Shown: positions 28,245-36,111 of the stretch, piece after piece
How the letters are laid out: the number at the start of each line of letters is the position of its first letter
Numbering within the stretch: position 1 is the stretch's first letter
Assembly: GCA_964604675.1 (NCBI GenBank)
Contig: CAZSAT010000043.1
Coordinates: 1-53,422 of the forward strand
Direction of reading: 5' to 3'
Source of the DNA: CAZSAT01 sp964604675
Lineage (GTDB): Bacteria > Myxococcota_A > UBA796 > CAJQPC01
DNA: 53,422 nucleotides
Made by a program: the position numbers and the translations under genes
The notes under the pieces: generated by a model
Database searches by the model: none
Told to the model about the DNA's origin: nothing
Seen by the model: only the letters and a program-made list of their open reading frames with translations

Positions 28245-29706
28245 CGTGCTCTTGCTCTCCGTGTGGTTTCAGCTCGTAGCCTGTGACGGGTGCAGCTCGC
28301 AGGACCCGACGCGCCCGGCCGCGTCCGGGACGGAGGACACGAGCTCCGCCACGCCAGACCGGGACACGGATCCTCCTCCCACGGACGAGGAGACAGACAG
28401 CGGTGAGCCGCCGCCCGAGGGGTTCCTCGAGAGGGTCAGCGTCGCCTCCGACGGACAGCAGGCCAACGTCGCCGGCTATGAGTCTGGCTACTCACGGTCC
28501 CAGGGCAGCTTTCAGCCGGCCATCTCCGAGACAGGGAGGTACGTCGCCTTCCGCTCCTTCGCCAGCAACCTCGTGGCAGGTGACGCGAACGACTTCCTTG
28601 ACGTCTTCCTCCACGACCGCGAGAAGGGCGTCACCACCCGGGTGTCGGTGACCTCCGACGGTGCCGAGGTGGCGGGGACCTCTCAGGACGCCTCCGAGGG
28701 CGTCCTGGCGGTCGCACGCAGCGGTCGCGTCGCGCTTTCGACCAAGCAAGCGCTCGCGACACGCGACGGCGACACCCTCGACGATGTCTACGTCGTCGAG
28801 CCCGATGGTTCCGCATTGCTCCAGGCGAGCTGGCCCAGCGCGTCCGAGTCGGCGACCTGGCCCTCCATGACGACCGAGGGCGACGTCGTGGTCTTCGCCT
28901 CTGGAGCGCACGACCTCGTTGCCGGCGATCAGCACTCGGGTGTGGATGTCTACCGCTACGAGCCTGCTACGGGCGCCCTCACCTGCCTCACGGGATGCGA
29001 GCAGCCTACCCAGGACAGCACCTATGCGATGCGTCCCGCGATCTCGCCCGATGGTGGCTGGGTGTGCTTCACGACAGACGCGACGCTTGCTCAGGAAGAC
29101 ACCGACGAACAGCTGGACGTGTACCTCCTCGAGGTCGCGACGGGAGCCCTCCAGCGAGTGAGCGCGCCAAGCGGTGGTGAGGCAGACGATCACGCCTACC
29201 GCTGCGCCTTGTCCAACGACGGCGAGCATGTGGCCTTCTCGTCGCACGCCAACAACCTCGTGGACGATGACACCAACGACTCGGCGGACGTCTTCGTGTG
29301 GTCGAAGGACGGTCTCCGTCTCGCCAGCCGCACGACGGCGGGCGAGGTGCCCGAGGGCTCGTCGTGGGGGCCTTCGATCTCGGCGGACGGGCGCTACCTG
29401 GCCTTCACCTCGAGCGCGAACGACCTCGTCCCCGAAGACACCAACGGCACCCACGACGTCTTCCTGTTGGATCTCGACGAGGGCGCGCTCGCACGCGCCA
29501 GCGTCGGTCCTGGTGGGCAGGAGGGCAACCGGGCGTCCGGCGCCGCCGTGCTGTCCGCGGACGGAACGACCCTCGCCTTCGACTCGGAGGCGTCGAACCT
29601 CGTCGAGGGAGACAGCAACGGCGTGCGCGATGTCTTCGTCGCCTCCCGAGAGGCGCTGTTCGGGCAGCTGTCGGCGGACGACCAGGCCGATCAACCCTCC
29701 CAGTAG
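28237..29706 (+). CDS. Propeller lipoprotein (TolB/PD40-like)
   Basis: GTG 28237 overlaps the previous gene by 8 bases and gives VTDVLLLSVWFQLVAC (lipobox). After an acidic Thr/Pro linker (~25-65) come about six to seven blades with the PD40 pattern: QPAISETGRYVAFRSFASNL, RPAISPDGGWVCFTTDATL, RCALSNDGEHVAFSSHANNL, GPSISADGRYLAFTSSANDL. Each blade is followed by 'V.GD.N...DVF..D'. This architecture, known from TolB-like exported propellers, suggests a surface binding protein. 489 residues. The 3' end overlaps the convergent sulfatase-fold gene by 16 bases. Confidence 0.8.
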   Translation: MTDVLLLSVWFQLVACDGCSSQDPTRPAASGTEDTSSATPDRDTDPPPTDEETDSGEPPPEGFLERVSVASDGQQANVAGYESGYSRSQGSFQPAISETGRYVAFRSFASNLVAGDANDFLDVFLHDREKGVTTRVSVTSDGAEVAGTSQDASEGVLAVARSGRVALSTKQALATRDGDTLDDVYVVEPDGSALLQASWPSASESATWPSMTTEGDVVVFASGAHDLVAGDQHSGVDVYRYEPATGALTCLTGCEQPTQDSTYAMRPAISPDGGWVCFTTDATLAQEDTDEQLDVYLLEVATGALQRVSAPSGGEADDHAYRCALSNDGEHVAFSSHANNLVDDDTNDSADVFVWSKDGLRLASRTTAGEVPEGSSWGPSISADGRYLAFTSSANDLVPEDTNGTHDVFLLDLDEGALARASVGPGGQEGNRASGAAVLSADGTTLAFDSEASNLVEGDSNGVRDVFVASREALFGQLSADDQADQPSQ

Positions 29707-31139
29707 CCAGCCTCCCTGAGCGCCTCGCGCAAGGCGGGGGACATCGACCGGCCGTGTTCGGAGGTCTCGAGCGTGTCGTACCAGGTCAGGAGGAGGTCTC
29801 TGAGCTGCTCGGCCAGCTCGGGGTGCACCCCCACGACGTCGTGCTGCTCGCCCGGATCGGAGGCGTGCACGTAGAGCTCGAAGCCGCCAGCCTGCACCGG
29901 CGCAGCGAGTCGCGCTCGGTAGTCGGGAGCCGTGAGGGACGGTCCGTCGAACACCAGCCGGACCCCGGCGCTTCGGACGCTGACCTGGCCGAGCACCCCC
30001 TGCTGGAACACCGGATCGGCCTCGGGCACAGAGGCCTCCGCCACCAGCGGCCAGAGGCTGTCCCCACGGATGCCGTTCGGCGGCGCGATGTCCGCGACCT
30101 CTGCCAGGGTGGGCACCAGGTCGATCGCCTCGACCAAATCACCGAGGCGGCGCCCGCGCGCTTGCTCCGGCACCGCACCACCAGCGAGCACGAAGGGGAC
30201 TCGGGTCGTGCTGTCCATCACGAGGGCGCGGTGGCTGGAGAACCCGTGGTCCTGGAGGTCTTCGCCGTGGTCGGAGACGACGACGAGCAGGGTGTCGTCC
30301 CAGCGGCCCGCAGCTTGAAGATCCTCGACGAGCAGGCCGAGCCACGTGTCGGAGGCGAGCACACCGCCGTCGTAGTGGGCCCGGATGTGGTCGATGTCCG
30401 CGCTGGTCAACGCCGTGCCGTGGGCGGCGTCACGCCGAGCCTGGTCGCGGTAGGCGCGCGGGTCCGACATCTTCGCGCCGCTGACGTGGGCGATCCGCGG
30501 GATTTCGAGGTCGGGGTGGTACGCGCCGTCGAAGATGCGCTCCACCGCGTTCCGGCGATCGATCCAGTCGTCCACGGGCCCTTGGTAGTCGCCGTCGAAG
30601 GCGTGGAAGAAGACGGACCCCTTGGCGTACGGACGATGGCAATCGTAGCCGTGCACGAAGACGAAGCGTGGCCCGGTCACCTGCTCGGCCCATGCCATCG
30701 CGCGCGGCACCGTCTCGTACAGACTGCCGAACCCGGGCGCCTCCCAGAAGGTCTCGAAGCCTTGGTGGAAGCCGAAGGCACTCCGCACGTGGCCACCTGC
30801 AACGAAGCCGCCGGTCCGGTAGCCGGCCGCCGCCAGGACCTCTGGGAGCGTCACCTGCCCCGGCGGCACCAGGTAGGTCGCGTAGAGAGGACGCGCGACC
30901 TCCGAGGGGTACTTTCCGGTGAGGAGCGAGGCATGTGACCAGGCCGACTCGTTGGACTGGCTGAAGGCGAAGTCGAACACCACGCCTTCGTCCGCGAGAC
31001 GATCGAGGTTTGGCGTGGTCGGGCGGTCGTGGGCACCGAGGCCGGTCCGGTCCCAGCGCAGCCCATCGATCGACACGAGTACGATGTCGGGGAGTGAGGT
31101 CGTCGGTGAGGAACAGGCAACGAGCAGGAGGGGGAGCAC
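29691..31139 (-). CDS. Sulfatase-fold lipoprotein lacking the formylglycine motif
   Basis: GTG 31139 gives MLPLLLVACSS, a 9-residue lipobox. 482 residues with an alkaline-phosphatase/sulfatase fold: metal Asp in DIVLVSIDGLRWD, then PTTPNLDRLADEGVVF, and the second metal pair in VVVSDHGEDLQDHGF. At the place of the C/S-x-P-x-R sulfatase signature it has S65-A-W-S-H69 just before ASLLTG: Pro and Arg are both replaced. Formylglycine formation is therefore unlikely; Ser or a neighbouring residue may serve a phospho-transfer reaction instead. The substrate is unknown. Confidence 0.8.
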   Translation of the reverse strand: MLPLLLVACSSPTTSLPDIVLVSIDGLRWDRTGLGAHDRPTTPNLDRLADEGVVFDFAFSQSNESAWSHASLLTGKYPSEVARPLYATYLVPPGQVTLPEVLAAAGYRTGGFVAGGHVRSAFGFHQGFETFWEAPGFGSLYETVPRAMAWAEQVTGPRFVFVHGYDCHRPYAKGSVFFHAFDGDYQGPVDDWIDRRNAVERIFDGAYHPDLEIPRIAHVSGAKMSDPRAYRDQARRDAAHGTALTSADIDHIRAHYDGGVLASDTWLGLLVEDLQAAGRWDDTLLVVVSDHGEDLQDHGFSSHRALVMDSTTRVPFVLAGGAVPEQARGRRLGDLVEAIDLVPTLAEVADIAPPNGIRGDSLWPLVAEASVPEADPVFQQGVLGQVSVRSAGVRLVFDGPSLTAPDYRARLAAPVQAGGFELYVHASDPGEQHDVVGVHPELAEQLRDLLLTWYDTLETSEHGRSMSPALREALREAGYWEG

Positions 31140-31162
31140 AGGAGCAGGATCTCACGCCGAAG

Positions 31163-31426
31163 GTGGCCTCAGCGAGTGTGGCGGTGATCGCCGCCGTGCT
31201 CGCCCTGCTGGTGGCGGGCTGTGACCCCGAGGCACCGTCGCCAGAGGGGCAGCTCCTCGACGTGCTGGACAGCGATCACGACGGCTGGCTCTCGCGCGCG
31301 GAGTTCGAGCATTGTGCGTATCCAGGCACGCGCTTCGTCGACTTCGACGAGGACGGTGACGACCGCGTCGACCACCGGGAGCTACGAGCCCTGCTCGAGA
31401 CGGTGAGCCCCGTCCTGCCGCGGTGA
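31163..31426 (+). CDS. Small EF-hand lipoprotein
   Basis: GTG 31163 gives MASASVAVIAAVLALLVAGC (lipobox) and an 87-residue protein with two EF-hand calcium loops: DSDHDGWLSRAE and DEDGDDRVDHRE, both with Asp at positions 1, 3 and 5 and Glu at 12. The gene is divergent from the sulfatase-fold gene with only 23 bases between starts. A calcium-binding envelope lipoprotein; role unknown. Confidence 0.7.
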   Translation: MASASVAVIAAVLALLVAGCDPEAPSPEGQLLDVLDSDHDGWLSRAEFEHCAYPGTRFVDFDEDGDDRVDHRELRALLETVSPVLPR

Positions 31427-31471
31427 GCGCGCGGTCCGCGACTCTCGGGGCCGCGTCACCTGTGCGTTGGT

Positions 31472-31741
31472 TCATCCCGAGTTGCCGCGAAGGATGCGCA
31501 GGTCCCCCTCCGTGTTGGCCACGACCCGCAGCGTCGGGCCGATGGCGTCCTCGATCTCGAGCCCCGTCTGCACCAGCCGGCGCCTCAGGTCGAGGACCGC
31601 CTTGACGGCTTGGAGGAAGGCGTGTTGCAAGTCGCCGTCACTGTGCGGCAGGAGCTGCGGTGCCACGCTGTACACCAACTGCGACCAACAGCTCTCCAGC
31701 TCGTGATCGAGCGGAAAGCGCAGCACCCTCTCGTCATCCAT
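31472..31741 (-). CDS. Small cytoplasmic protein, 89 aa
   Basis: Starts ATG 31741 after AGAGGG. Helical and soluble (LQHAFLQAVKAVLDLRRRLV, then EIEDAIGPTLRVVANTEG). No domain recognised. It lies 100 bases downstream of the receiver gene at 31842 on the same strand, so it may belong to that signalling cluster. Confidence 0.5.
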   Translation of the reverse strand: MDDERVLRFPLDHELESCWSQLVYSVAPQLLPHSDGDLQHAFLQAVKAVLDLRRRLVQTGLEIEDAIGPTLRVVANTEGDLRILRGNSG

Positions 31742-31841
31742 GACCCTGACCCTCTTCTTGAATCCACCTGCCCGAACCCTACCTCCCTGGCAGGGCCACG
31801 CAAGACCGGAGGACCGGAGGTTTCGGCTTTCAGGGCCGTGG

Positions 31842-32234
31842 TCAAGCAGACTTGCGCAGCTCGGCTCGCAACAGCTCGGACACCTCGTCCATTCGAAGTG
31901 GCTTCGGCACGAAGAGGTCTACGATGCCAGCGGTCAGCGCTCCTCGGATCAGCGCCTCCTGACCATAGGCGGAGACGAGCACGCGTCGGATCGCAGGGTG
32001 TCGTTCGCGCACGGCCTGACAGAGCATGAGCCCGCTCACCTCCGGCATCCGAAGGTCGGCTACGAGGACGAGCACGCTGGCGTCCGCTTCCAGGACCGCG
32101 AGTGCTTCAGCAGCGGATGCCACCGACTGCACGCTCACGACGTCCTGAAGGGACAGGTCGAAGACCACGCGGTTGCTCGCGTCGTCGTCGACGTAGAGGA
32201 CGCCGCCGAGGGGCGGAGAGTTGGGGTCATTCAT
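31842..32234 (-). CDS. Single-domain response regulator
   Basis: 130 residues, only a receiver: acidic pair in VLYVDDDASNRVVF, phospho-acceptor Asp in LVADLRMPEVSG, Ser in RVLVSAYG and Lys in FVPKPLRMDE. With no output domain it must act by protein contact, like CheY-type or DivK-type regulators. It is followed downstream by the 89-residue protein and preceded by the HDOD gene (67 bases), all on the minus strand. Confidence 0.88.
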   Translation of the reverse strand: MNDPNSPPLGGVLYVDDDASNRVVFDLSLQDVVSVQSVASAAEALAVLEADASVLVLVADLRMPEVSGLMLCQAVRERHPAIRRVLVSAYGQEALIRGALTAGIVDLFVPKPLRMDEVSELLRAELRKSA

Positions 32235-32301
32235 TGACGGGAGCCTGTTCAGGGGTCAACGAGAGATCGGATGTTCGTGCGGAGGGCTTGACCCTTCGTC
32301 C

Positions 32302-33261
32302 TCACCCCCCGAGCGTCTGCAAGGCGACGCCCGCCATCTTGAGAATGGAGGCGGCGTCCCGGCTTGGCGCGACGAGGTCGTCGAGTGCTGCGCTCGCCGC
32401 CTGCCACGTGGCGCCGGCCGCACCCACCGCGACGTAGGCAGCGATGTCACCGGCATGCACCAACTCAGCAAGCTGGCGGAGCTCCGACGGGCACGCCTGA
32501 GGGACGTGGTGATGCCCGACAGCGACAGCGACACCTGGCGCGAGACCCCAGACCCCGACGGCGAGCGCGCTCCAGATGGCATGCGTCGCGCCAGTGACTT
32601 CCTGGACGAGCTCAGGGCGCACGCGATCGGAACGAGAGAGGGCATGGGTGCCGTTGTGGATCAGCAGAGCGCCGACGTCCCGGAGGAGACCTGCGAGGTA
32701 CGGCTCGCCGCGTGACTGCCTCGCGAGCCAGGCGGTGACGGTCGCTCCAACAGGTGCACGTCGGCGGATGTCGGTGACCTCTACCTGGAAGTCGGGCACC
32801 TCGAAGCGGAGGGAGCGGAGCGCGCCCTGCACACCGATCCGCCAGACCTCGTCCAACCCGACGCGGGTGACGGCCTGGCCGAGGTCGTTGGGAGCCGAGC
32901 CGAAGCGCGGGCCAGACGCGCGTGCCCAGATGGCACGAACGAGCTCGGGGTCGCGCTCGACGATTCGGAGGATGTCGGCTTGCCTGGGCTCGACCTCCCT
33001 CAACACCTCGTCCAGCAAGAGCGGCGTGTCCGGGAAGTGGGGGAGCCCGAGCGTCGGGCTGTCCAAGACGTCCATCAGCCCATGCAGAAACCTCCTGTCC
33101 ACCTCCCGGACTTGTTCCGCAAGTAGCTGCGCCAGGAGGTCCGCCAGCTCCGTGCGCAGCTCATCAATGACACATGAGCGAGGGGCGCGGGCGCCCTTCC
33201 ACGGGGGCCGCCCCACAGACGGACGCCTGTCCCGCTCATCGTCGCTCCTGAACATGCTCAT
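32302..33261 (-). CDS. HDOD-domain signalling protein
   Basis: 319 residues. After a basic, disordered N-terminus the HDOD domain (~70-280) shows the hallmarks LPHFPDTPLLLDEVLREVEP, LDEVWRIGVQGALRSL, AGLLRDVGALLIHNG and VGHHHVPQACP. HDOD proteins are non-catalytic relatives of HD phosphodiesterases and act in signalling or stress control. ATG 33261 overlaps the stop of a 20-codon upstream frame (ATGA), so translation is probably coupled to it; a second in-frame ATG lies two codons later. Confidence 0.85.
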   Translation of the reverse strand: MSMFRSDDERDRRPSVGRPPWKGARAPRSCVIDELRTELADLLAQLLAEQVREVDRRFLHGLMDVLDSPTLGLPHFPDTPLLLDEVLREVEPRQADILRIVERDPELVRAIWARASGPRFGSAPNDLGQAVTRVGLDEVWRIGVQGALRSLRFEVPDFQVEVTDIRRRAPVGATVTAWLARQSRGEPYLAGLLRDVGALLIHNGTHALSRSDRVRPELVQEVTGATHAIWSALAVGVWGLAPGVAVAVGHHHVPQACPSELRQLAELVHAGDIAAYVAVGAAGATWQAASAALDDLVAPSRDAASILKMAGVALQTLGG

Positions 33262-33320
33262 CCGGCCCCCTCGTCGCGGAGCACGGCCTGCGTGTCCGCG
33301 TCAGCTCGTTCGTTCATCAT
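33258..33320 (-). CDS. 20-codon upstream frame coupled to the HDOD gene
   Basis: Begins ATGATG at 33320, reads MMNERADADTQAVLRDEGAG and stops inside the HDOD start (ATGA). It has the best ribosome site of the area (GGGGAGG, eight bases before the ATG), while the HDOD start has none of its own. Acts probably as a translational leader rather than a functional peptide. Confidence 0.55.
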   Translation of the reverse strand: MMNERADADTQAVLRDEGAG

Positions 33321-33331
33321 GACCTTGACCT

Positions 33332-33351
33332 CCCCGGCCTCCTTGCCGGGG
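33332..33351 (-). promoter_or_regulatory. Hairpin holding the ribosome site of the HDOD leader
   Basis: A perfect 7-bp stem: CCCCGGC pairs with GCCGGGG around the loop AAGGAG (minus strand). The loop is itself a Shine-Dalgarno sequence, and the 3' arm forms the start of the GGGGAGG site of the upstream frame. Folding should hide the functional site, so melting or factor binding could control HDOD translation. It could alternatively be a coincidental GC-rich stem. Confidence 0.4.
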
Positions 33352-33461
33352 TCACCCACTGGAAGTGTAGCTCCGCCAGGCCTCAACGTACTGGACACCT
33401 GATCCGATCCAGACGGTGGATCAAGGTCAGTACGCCTGTGCCCCAGGCGATGGGAGGGGCC

Positions 33462-33803
33462 ATGAACGTCGTCAACGCGACTGTCGCCAAGCCGGTGGCG
33501 GCCGGCGTCGCCACCAGCAGACACGCGGCACCGTCGTCCGAGCGGGGCTTTGAAGACGCCGTGTCTGTCGACCTGACCGACGCGGCGCTCCGGACCCCGC
33601 CGATCGCAAGCGTCATCCCCGATGGCGTGGAGCTGGAGCCTCCAGCTCAGGCGATCGAACGCCTCAGCATCGCCGAGAAGGCCTTCGAGGACTGGCTCTT
33701 CGGGCCCAACCTCGAGCACAGCCTCCTCGGCGGGGGGAACCGGGCGCCCAGCGGTGAGGTCTTCGCCGAGCTGGTCGCCGCAGAGCTCGCCGTGCGCTCC
33801 TGA
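33462..33803 (+). CDS. Small protein of unknown function, 113 aa
   Basis: ATG 33462 follows GGGAGGGG. The N-terminal half is Ala/Val-rich and unstructured (MNVVNATVAKPVAAGVATSR); the C-terminal half is helical (AIERLSIAEKAFEDWLFGPN, then GEVFAELVAAELAVRS). That helical part faintly recalls the N-terminus of flagellar rod-assembly proteins, but too weakly to name. It precedes a response regulator by 14 bases and is probably co-transcribed with it. Confidence 0.55.
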   Translation: MNVVNATVAKPVAAGVATSRHAAPSSERGFEDAVSVDLTDAALRTPPIASVIPDGVELEPPAQAIERLSIAEKAFEDWLFGPNLEHSLLGGGNRAPSGEVFAELVAAELAVRS

Positions 33804-33817
33804 GGGTGGGGACTGAC

Positions 33818-34474
33818 ATGAGGACGCACGAGGTCACCGAGGCGGGCAGACCACACTACGTGCTGTGCCTGGAGGACGAGCCGATGCTGTCGCGCTCGAT
33901 CGCGAATGCCCTCCGTGGCTGCGGTCACCGCGTGCTCCAGGCCGCAACCCTCGAGAAAGCACAGGCCATCGTCATCCAGGAGGGGCCGCCCGCCGTCCTG
34001 CTGGCGGACCTCCACCTGCCCGATGGCAGTGGCGTCGACCTCCTCGTGCAGATGGCCGACGACCATCTCGCGTGCGTCGGGATCCTGATGACCGCCTACC
34101 CGGACCTCGACTCGACGCTGGCATGCATCAACCGAGCACGTGCACTGCGGTACGTGCAGAAGCCGCTGGACCTGGACGAGATGGTGAACATGGTCGCGAC
34201 CGCGATGAAGGAGCATCTGGTCCGCGAACAGCTCGTCTCGGTGCGGAGGAGCTTCGCCCACGGAGATGGACGGCGCCGGGCCGTCTACGTGGAGGATCTG
34301 GCCGAGAGCATGGTGCTGGACGCGGACGTGCGAACCTCCGACGGGCTGCTGCTGGCGCCGACGGGCGCGCCCCTCACCCGGGCCCTGATCGAGAGGCTCG
34401 TGAAGATCGCGCGCAGTCGAGGCGTCGACCAGCCGCTGCTGGTGCACGAGGCTTCACAGCTCACTGCATCCTGA
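33818..34474 (+). CDS. Response regulator with HD-GYP-linker-like C-terminal domain
   Basis: ATG 33818 follows GGGTGGGG. Receiver ~12-130: LCLEDEPMLSRSIANAL, acceptor Asp in VLLADLHLPDGSG, Thr in ILMTAYPD, Lys in YVQKPLDLDE. Residues ~150-215 carry AVYVEDLAESMVLDADV, then DGLLLAPTGAPLTRALIE and LVKIARSRGV, a pattern like the 'GMVL..DV...G.LLL..G..LT..LI' segment that precedes HD-GYP phosphodiesterase domains; no HD-GYP follows. The minus-strand gene at 34565 encodes a clear paralogue, and the two genes point at each other. Confidence 0.85.
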   Translation: MRTHEVTEAGRPHYVLCLEDEPMLSRSIANALRGCGHRVLQAATLEKAQAIVIQEGPPAVLLADLHLPDGSGVDLLVQMADDHLACVGILMTAYPDLDSTLACINRARALRYVQKPLDLDEMVNMVATAMKEHLVREQLVSVRRSFAHGDGRRRAVYVEDLAESMVLDADVRTSDGLLLAPTGAPLTRALIERLVKIARSRGVDQPLLVHEASQLTAS

Positions 34475-34564
34475 TTCCCGGCCGGAAGGGCTCGTGGAGA
34501 CCGTCCGAGTCCGAGGTGGCTCGGGAGACCGAGTACACTGGGAGCGGGTCCTACCAGTCAGGCC

Positions 34565-35206
34565 TCACCGCTGCGCGTTCCGTTCGCGGACCAGCAACGG
34601 CTCGCGAACGCCTCGAGTCCGCGCGATCTTCACGAGCTTCTCGATGAGCAGCGGTGTCAGCTCGGCGCCGCTGGGGGCGAGCAGCATGCCGTCGCGTGTG
34701 CTGACGTCGGCTTCCAGCACCATGCTGGCTGCAAGGTCGCGGACGTAGACTGCCCTGCGCCCCGACGTGGGGGGCGAGGCGCCGGGCACGCGCAGCTGCC
34801 TCCGGACCAGGTGCTCGGCCATCGCCTCCGCGACGACTTCGCGCAGCTCCTTCATCCCGAAGGGCTTGACGAGGTAGCGGAGCACCCGCGCCTCGTTGAT
34901 GCCCACCAGCATGGAGCCTTGGTCGGGACGGCCGGTCAGCACCAGCCCCACCGTAGACGGGTGGGCACGCGCGACGGCTGTCAACAGCTCGATCCCGCTG
35001 CCGTCCGGGAGTTGAAGGTCGGTCAGCACCACGGCGGGTGGGCCCTCGACCCGTAGGGTCTCGTGGGCCATCCGCAAGGTCCCGGCGCCCACGACACGGT
35101 GTCCCGCAGCGCCCAGGACCCGGACCACCCCTCTGAGCAGGATCGGCTCGTCCTCCACGCAGAGGACGTAGGACCCGTCGGCATCGACGGTAGTGGGCGA
35201 AGCCAT
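34565..35206 (-). CDS. Response regulator, paralogue of the one at 33818
   Basis: ATG 35206 overlaps the upstream stop (TGATG). 213 residues: receiver with LCVEDEPILLRGVVRVL, Asp in VVLTDLQLPDGSG, Thr in LVLTGRPD, Lys in YLVKPFGMKE. The C-terminal module RAVYVRDLAASMVLEADV, DGMLLAPSGAELTPLLIE, LVKIARTRGV is nearly the same as in the convergent neighbour, better conserved than the receiver part. Output probably by protein contact. Coupled to the protein at 35206-35937. Confidence 0.85.
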   Translation of the reverse strand: MASPTTVDADGSYVLCVEDEPILLRGVVRVLGAAGHRVVGAGTLRMAHETLRVEGPPAVVLTDLQLPDGSGIELLTAVARAHPSTVGLVLTGRPDQGSMLVGINEARVLRYLVKPFGMKELREVVAEAMAEHLVRRQLRVPGASPPTSGRRAVYVRDLAASMVLEADVSTRDGMLLAPSGAELTPLLIEKLVKIARTRGVREPLLVRERNAQR

Positions 35207-35937
35207 CACAGCGCCGCCTGGAGGAGCTTGTGCCGGAGAGCGAGCGTCATCTGGAAGCGAAGCTCCGGCCTGATCGAGCCGCGGGCTTCGATGCTCGCTG
35301 GCAGGGTGAGCACCTGGCCGTCGGGCAGGCCCAGCTTGAGCGTGACCTGGGTCGCGCCGTGGGGGTTGCCCTTGAGCTTGATCCTGCCGCGCCGGAGGCG
35401 CCCCTTCAGGCTGCGACGGAGGGACGTCGCGGAGCCCCACCTCACCTCGACAGTGTCGGCAGATGGCCACGACAGCGCCCGATCATCCCTCGTGCCAGCG
35501 GGGTCGGGGGGCGTCGTCGGGATCGGGACCGGCGGGGGGGCGGCTTCCTTCAGCGCCCTCGCCAGGCCTCGCCGGCCCGACTGAGGACCCTCGAGGCCCA
35601 TGCGGACGCCCGAAGGTGTGCGAGACACCGACGCGCTCACGCTGGCGAGCCAGGCCTCCCAGGTCTGTCGCGGCCCGGAGGAGAGCTCCGCGAGGTCGAG
35701 CAGCACCCTGTGCTGGCCCATGCTGCCGGGCGCCACCGAGGCGACGCGGGCGGAGGTGTTGATGCTGGTGTGCAGATCCGTCACCCGGATGGAGACGTCG
35801 CAGACGTGCCCGACGGCCGGCGCCTGGTCCAGCTCGCAGCTCAGCCGGTCCCCCTCGACCCACTCGGTCCTGCCGAAGCGGATCATGCCTTCGTCGTCCT
35901 TCAACGCGATCTCGCAGCGGGGTGGCCAGATCCTCAT
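35206..35937 (-). CDS. Possible PilZ-like protein, 243 aa
   Basis: ATG 35937 follows GGAGGG. The N-terminal ~100 residues are a beta-rich domain (DEGMIRFGRTEWVEGDRLSC; HVCDVSIRVTDLHTSINTSA; HRVLLDLAELSSGPRQTWEA). A Pro/Ala linker leads to a second beta domain (VEVRWGSATSLRRSLKGRLR; ATQVTLKLGLPDGQVLTLPA) whose strands and Arg-rich entry resemble PilZ-type barrels of this phylum. The 'DxSxxG' c-di-GMP signature is absent, so ligand binding is doubtful. Translationally coupled to the response regulator at 34565. Confidence 0.5.
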   Translation of the reverse strand: MRIWPPRCEIALKDDEGMIRFGRTEWVEGDRLSCELDQAPAVGHVCDVSIRVTDLHTSINTSARVASVAPGSMGQHRVLLDLAELSSGPRQTWEAWLASVSASVSRTPSGVRMGLEGPQSGRRGLARALKEAAPPPVPIPTTPPDPAGTRDDRALSWPSADTVEVRWGSATSLRRSLKGRLRRGRIKLKGNPHGATQVTLKLGLPDGQVLTLPASIEARGSIRPELRFQMTLALRHKLLQAAL

Positions 35938-36111
35938 GGGCCCTCCACCAGGGCACCCCCTTCCAGCCGGCTCGCCACACGCAGGAGGACGAATCCGAAG
36001 GAAGAGGAATGCCAGGCATCCTGCGGACGAAGCCTCATCATGTGCTCCTCGTCCGGCTCTGAGAGCGCCTGCACACCACCTCCATTCGATTCTCGGTAAC
36101 GTCGATCGCTT

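Noticed and set aside
29298..30938. 546-codon plus-strand frame
   Set aside because: Antisense of the sulfatase-fold gene and out of frame with the propeller gene; no domain.
33320..33429. Inverted pair TGACCTTGA (33320-33328) and TCAAGGTCA (33421-33429)
   Set aside because: Exact but only 9 bases, 92 bases apart, and one arm is part of the leader start region; may be chance.
26905..34540. Repeated GTACACTGG near 26908 and 34530
   Set aside because: Looks like a -10 element (TACACT) but no -35 at proper spacing and the second lies between convergent genes.
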